Positions 54,106-57,354 of a stretch of 57,354 nucleotides of DNA are shown piece after piece. The notes under the pieces were generated by a model, which made no database searches, had not been told where the DNA came from, and saw only the letters and a list, made by a program, of their open reading frames with translations. Made by a program: the position numbers and the translations under genes. Source of the DNA: Saprospiraceae bacterium (lineage in GTDB: Bacteria; Bacteroidota; Bacteroidia; Chitinophagales; Saprospiraceae); assembly GCA_020629965.1 (NCBI GenBank), contig JAHDCG010000023.1:1-57354 (forward strand). The letters are read 5' to 3'. The first letter of the stretch is position 1. Every line of letters begins with the position of its first letter.

Positions 54106-55092
54106 ATGCAAACTCTAAGCCAATTCCAAGATTTATTCTACAAGTATCTCGCGGAAAATCAATTCGACTACTCTCCGAAAGAATTGTACGAACCCGTGCG
54201 CTACATTATGAATCTCGGCGGCAAGAGAATGCGCCCGCTGTTGGCACTTATGGCACACGCGGTTTTTGACGACGACATCGAAAAATCCATGCCCGCCGCT
54301 TTCGCCGTCGAAGTGTTTCACAACTTCACCCTCGTGCACGACGACATCATGGACGTGGCTCCGCTGCGACGCGGCAAACCGACCATTCACGAGCATTTTT
54401 CGCAAAATCATGCGATACTTTGCGGTGACGTGATGATGATTTACGCCTATCATTACCTCAACCAAACCGCCGATAAATCCTTGGTCGGCGAGTTATTTAC
54501 CCTTTTCAACAAAACGGCCATCGAGGTCTGCGAAGGACAGCAAAACGACATGAACTTCGAAACCCGCGACAACGTGAGCATCGAGGAATATTTGAAAATG
54601 ATTGAGTATAAAACCGCCGTCCTGTTGGGTTGTGCCCTACAGATGGGCGCAAGAGTCGGCGGCGGCAGCAAAGAAGATGCCCGGCATCTGTACGAGTTCG
54701 GGCGCAATGTCGGCTTAGCGTTTCAAATGCAGGACGACCTCTTGGATACCTACGGCGACCCCGAAAAATTCGGTAAAAAAGTCGGCGGCGACATCGTGCA
54801 AAACAAAAAAACCTACCTCGTGCTGCGCGCCATGCAATCCGACGACGAAAAAAGCAAAAAAGAGCTGAAAGATTGGCTGAAAATCGTGACCGTCACGCCG
54901 ACGGCGGAGGAAGAAAAGATTGAAAAAGTGCGCGAAATTTTCGACCGCTTGGAGGTAAAAGCGGCAGCGGAAGAATTGAAAAACAGCTACCAAAAGACGG
55001 CGTTTGAACACTTAGCGGCGGTCGATGCGCCGGAGGAAAGAAAGGCGGTATTGCGCGCTACGGCGGAGAGTTTGTTGGTGAGGGAGGTGTGA
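54106..55092 (+). CDS. Trans-isoprenyl diphosphate synthase
   Basis: A 328-residue polyprenyl synthetase that extends allylic diphosphates with IPP, providing precursors for quinones or lipid carriers. The first Asp-rich motif is VHDDIMDVAPLRRGKPT, the second FQMQDDLLDTYGD, and the conserved GGKRMRP lies near residue 40. Residues before the first motif (HNFTLV) do not by themselves fix the chain length; medium to long chains are possible. The start is the ATG downstream of the -7 element; the longer frame reading back over the response regulator is a shadow. It is convergent with the doubtful small gene below. Confidence 0.94.
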   Translation: MQTLSQFQDLFYKYLAENQFDYSPKELYEPVRYIMNLGGKRMRPLLALMAHAVFDDDIEKSMPAAFAVEVFHNFTLVHDDIMDVAPLRRGKPTIHEHFSQNHAILCGDVMMIYAYHYLNQTADKSLVGELFTLFNKTAIEVCEGQQNDMNFETRDNVSIEEYLKMIEYKTAVLLGCALQMGARVGGGSKEDARHLYEFGRNVGLAFQMQDDLLDTYGDPEKFGKKVGGDIVQNKKTYLVLRAMQSDDEKSKKELKDWLKIVTVTPTAEEEKIEKVREIFDRLEVKAAAEELKNSYQKTAFEHLAAVDAPEERKAVLRATAESLLVREV

Positions 55093-55259
55093 GTTTGAAA
55101 CGCTCCGAAAGACTGCCGCAAATTTTGATTTTCATGCAAAGAAGCCACCGCCCGCGCCACCGCTTTGCCCGCCGCCCGCGTCTTCCGAATACGGTCGATA
55201 AGGACGTAAACAATGAAGCCGAAAAACAAAGCCGTAACCGCTAAAAGTGCATATTTCAT
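54987..55259 (-). CDS. Doubtful small membrane protein
   Basis: A 90-residue frame whose N-terminus MKYALLAVTALFFGFIVYVL is one membrane segment followed by RIRKTRAAGKAVARA, a positive-inside pattern. The rest has no recognisable domain, and its last 35 residues are antisense to the end of the polyprenyl synthase. The first half occupies otherwise empty DNA, so a short real gene is possible, but the C-terminal part may not be authentic. No family is recognised. Confidence 0.35.
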   Translation of the reverse strand: MKYALLAVTALFFGFIVYVLIDRIRKTRAAGKAVARAVASLHENQNLRQSFGAFQTHTSLTNKLSAVARNTAFLSSGASTAAKCSNAVFW

Positions 55260-55295
55260 AATAGATTTTTTTTTACCAAAATTTCAAACAAACCT

Positions 55296-55322
55296 CGCCG
55301 TCCGCCGTCAACCATCCACCGC
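55296..55322. repeat. CCGTCCA heptad array over the uvrC stop codon
   Basis: CCGTCCG CCGTCAA CCATCCA CCGCATC. The uvrC stop (TGA at 55308-55310 on the minus strand) and its last codons lie inside the array. Confidence 0.7.
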
Positions 55323-57119
55323 ATCCCTGAAATACTGCGTTACCTTCTCCGCCGCCGCCTTTCCTACGACTTCGATTAACTCCGTCTGCAAAGCAGTTTT
55401 CACCTTCTTTACCGAACCGAAATGCGACAATAATTTCTGCGCCGTTTTCTCGCCGATACCGGGAATTTTGGTCAGTTCCGTCTGTGTAAAGGCGCGGGAA
55501 CGTTGATTTCTGTGAAAAGTAATGGCAAAACGGTGCGCCTCGTTACGGGCGTGCTGAATTATTTTCAGCGTCTCCGATTTTTTGTTGATGTACAGCGGCA
55601 CCGGGTCGTTGGGAAAGAAGATTTCTTCCAGTCTTTTGGCGATACCGATGAGCTGTACGCGGTCTTCGATGCCGAGTTGTTTGAAGATTTTATAAGCCGC
55701 GCTCAACTGCCCCTTCCCCCCGTCGATGATGACCAACTGCGGCAGGTCTTTATTTTCCGTGAGCAGGCGTTTGTAGCGGCGCATCACGACCTCTTCCATA
55801 CTCGCAAAATCATTCGGCCCTTCGACGGTTTTGATGTTGTAATGGCGGTAATCGCGCTTGTAGGGCTTACCGTTTCTGAACACGACACAACTCGAAACCG
55901 GGAACGAACCGTGAAAATTAGAGTTATCAAAACACTCGATGTGCAGCGGCGGCACGTCCATTTGCAAGTCCTCCTGCATGGTGCGCATGATGCGTTCCGT
56001 AGAGGTTTGCTTTTTGATATTGTTAATTTTTTCCTTCTTCTTTTGCAGCAAAAAGTAGGACACGTTTTTTTGCGACAGTTCGAGCAGTTTTTTCTTTTCG
56101 CCCCGCTGCGGCACGGTGACTTTCAGTTCTTCGTTGTTCAGCGTGACCTTTTTCGGAACGATGATTTCGGGAGCAATGGAGTTGAATTTATCGCGCAATT
56201 CGGGTATCGCAAACTCCAATAAATCGCGCTCGTCGTCATCCAAATTTTTCACCAATTCCTGCGTGTAAGTATTGATAATCGCGCCGTTGGCGACTTTCAT
56301 ATAGTTGATGTACGCCTGCGTCTCATCCGCAGCAATCGCAAAAACATCGACGTCTTTAATGACCGCGCTGACCACCGTACTTTTGCTTTGATAATCTTCA
56401 AATGCGCCGAGTTTGACCTTCAGTTGCTGCGCTTTTTCGTATTCCATCGCCTCGGCGTACTGCGCCATCTTTTCCTTGAAATGCGATTTCACAATGCCGA
56501 AATTTCCTTTCAGCATATTCTTAATTTGGTCGATTTTTTCGTTGTATTCCTCCTCCGTTTCCTCCCCGATGCACGGCCCGAGACAGTTCTTAATGTGGTA
56601 TTCCAAACACACCTTAAACTTCCCCTGCTCGATATTTTTTTCGGACAAATGCAAAGAACAAGTGCGCAGCGGAAACAAAGTTTTTATCAATCCCAAAATG
56701 ACCTGCATCCGATTTTTGGAAGTGTAAGGCCCGTAGTAAGAAGAGCCGTCTTTGATCACGCGGCGCGTCAAAAACACCCTCGGAAAGCGTTCGTTTTTCA
56801 CGCACAAATAGCTGTAAGACTTGCCGTCTTTGAGCATCACGTTGTAGCGCGGCTGAAATTTTTTAATCAGCGTATTCTCCAAAAGCAGTGCATCCGCCTC
56901 CGTCTCGACGATGGTAAACTCGACCCGGTGTGCGTTTTTGACCATGATGCGCGTGCGATTCGCTTGCTGCTTTTTGGAAGTAAAATAAGACGACACCCGA
57001 TTTTTTAAAACCTTCGCCTTACCCACGTACAGGATGATGCCGTCTTTGTCGATAAAACGGTACACCCCGGGCTGTTTGGGCAAAGTCGGTAAGAGTTTTT
57101 TATAGTCGTCGTTGTTCAT
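55308..57119 (-). CDS. uvrC: Excinuclease ABC subunit C
   Basis: A 603-residue nuclease of nucleotide excision repair that makes both incisions. In order: the GIY-YIG domain (PGVYRFIDKDGIILYVGKAKVLKNRV, residues 18-43), the cysteine-bearing linker, a UVR helical hairpin (AEAMEYEKAQQLKVKL, about 220-240), the UvrC RNase H-like domain with IECFDNSNFHGSFPVS and VIIDGGKGQLSAA, and the C-terminal helix-hairpin-helix pair (IPGIGEKTAQKLLSHFG). Length and motifs are complete. The final Val-Asp-Gly-stop falls in a heptad array. Confidence 0.97.
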   Translation of the reverse strand: MNNDDYKKLLPTLPKQPGVYRFIDKDGIILYVGKAKVLKNRVSSYFTSKKQQANRTRIMVKNAHRVEFTIVETEADALLLENTLIKKFQPRYNVMLKDGKSYSYLCVKNERFPRVFLTRRVIKDGSSYYGPYTSKNRMQVILGLIKTLFPLRTCSLHLSEKNIEQGKFKVCLEYHIKNCLGPCIGEETEEEYNEKIDQIKNMLKGNFGIVKSHFKEKMAQYAEAMEYEKAQQLKVKLGAFEDYQSKSTVVSAVIKDVDVFAIAADETQAYINYMKVANGAIINTYTQELVKNLDDDERDLLEFAIPELRDKFNSIAPEIIVPKKVTLNNEELKVTVPQRGEKKKLLELSQKNVSYFLLQKKKEKINNIKKQTSTERIMRTMQEDLQMDVPPLHIECFDNSNFHGSFPVSSCVVFRNGKPYKRDYRHYNIKTVEGPNDFASMEEVVMRRYKRLLTENKDLPQLVIIDGGKGQLSAAYKIFKQLGIEDRVQLIGIAKRLEEIFFPNDPVPLYINKKSETLKIIQHARNEAHRFAITFHRNQRSRAFTQTELTKIPGIGEKTAQKLLSHFGSVKKVKTALQTELIEVVGKAAAEKVTQYFRDAVDG

Positions 57120-57183
57120 CGTTTCAAGTTATCAGGCGTCTGACGCTTTAGTTCGCAAATAGCAGGATTGTCAAGAAATATCG

Positions 57184-57191
57184 CAAAAATA
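57184..57191 (-). promoter_or_regulatory. -7 element for uvrC
   Basis: The minus strand reads TATTTTTG, a TAnnTTTG match, about 65 nt before the uvrC start. It lies between two inverted copies of GGCGTCTGACGC (57135-57146 and 57203-57214). The rest, to base 57354, shows no gene. Confidence 0.5.
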
Positions 57192-57354
57192 AGTAAATAA
57201 CAGCGTCTGACGCCGGCACTTTCTAAACCGGGACGTTTAAGCAATTATATTTTTCAACGTAGTAGTAACGTCCGATTTATCCGATAGGTTTTGTGAAAGT
57301 AAATGCGATTTTCGGGCGGTTCCGACTCGCGTTTTGACGGTATTTTTCAAATTT

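Noticed and set aside
4867-55322. CRISPR array interpretation of the short intergenic repeats
   Set aside because: Units are 7-10 bp, degenerate and without unique spacers, and no cas gene is present.

Overview
The window comes from a Bacteroidota chromosome of medium GC; I infer a Saprospiria- or Chitinophagia-like organism. The evidence is three secreted proteins with type IX secretion (T9SS) C-termini, a gliding-motility-type C-terminal domain with SprB-like repeats, DUF3857, DUF3667 and DUF4920 proteins, an IF2 with a very long N-terminus, an absence of obvious Shine-Dalgarno sites, and repeated occurrence of the Bacteroidota -7 promoter element TAnnTTTG upstream of genes. No rRNA, tRNA, CRISPR array, prophage or transposase gene was recognised.

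Layout. 1-4.2 kb: a large orphan membrane histidine kinase (minus). 4.4-4.8 kb: RNase P RNA (plus) with a clear promoter and P1 helix. 4.9-8.5 kb: a two-gene type I secretion unit (C39 peptidase-ABC exporter then HlyD adaptor, minus) with a long leader. 9-19 kb: mostly plus-strand single genes: a saccharopine/alanine dehydrogenase-like enzyme, a Cys-rich secreted protein, a DUF4920 lipoprotein, a TPR-class III adenylate cyclase, a small membrane protein, an M48 metallopeptidase and an outer-membrane-type protein. 19.1-24.8 kb: the classical rimP-nusA-infB cluster. 25.1-26.2 kb: pdxA. 26.3-29.8 kb: a broken T9SS glycosidase-like gene (one nonsense codon and one frameshift). 30-35 kb: a giant M43-type metalloprotease/SprB-like surface protein. 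35.1-48.2 kb: a minus-strand run (TolC, threonine aldolase, DUF3857 transglutaminase, CobW GTPase, DUF3667, a second HlyD, a small lipoprotein, an amino acid permease, an LVIVD/choice-of-anchor-B T9SS protein). 48.2-49.1 kb: a MITE-like palindrome followed by a ParD/ParE-like toxin-antitoxin pair. 49.1-57.1 kb: a glutamine synthetase family enzyme, panD, a response regulator plus hybrid kinase pair, a polyprenyl synthase and uvrC.

The most unusual signal lies between the genes. Nearly every intergenic gap holds a short degenerate tandem array from a small set of families, several of which share a 7-bp period although their unit sequences are unrelated: GAYNTTA (6 sites), CCGTCCA (5), CTCTCTC (3, plus one inside the pdxA 3' end) and AACCACC/AACTATC (2). 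Others have longer periods (GTTGAATC, AAAAGGTTGT, GGATTGACA). Many abut or supply the stop codon of the neighbouring gene. One family (GTTGAATC) forms a conserved dispersed hairpin element of 82-99 bp, present three times with a homologous loop. Two further dispersed hairpins (a 35-bp core seen twice, and an AGACGTGGCA palindrome seen three times), a possible three-way-junction RNA upstream of infB, and a 162-bp MITE-like palindrome complete the non-coding inventory.

At the protein level the points to look at are a hybrid sensor kinase whose phospho-accepting histidine is replaced (Phe291), a peptidase-exporter with no visible substrate gene and no linked TolC, and a giant surface protease whose middle third is visibly AT-richer than its ends. 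All calls are from reading the sequence; no database search was run.
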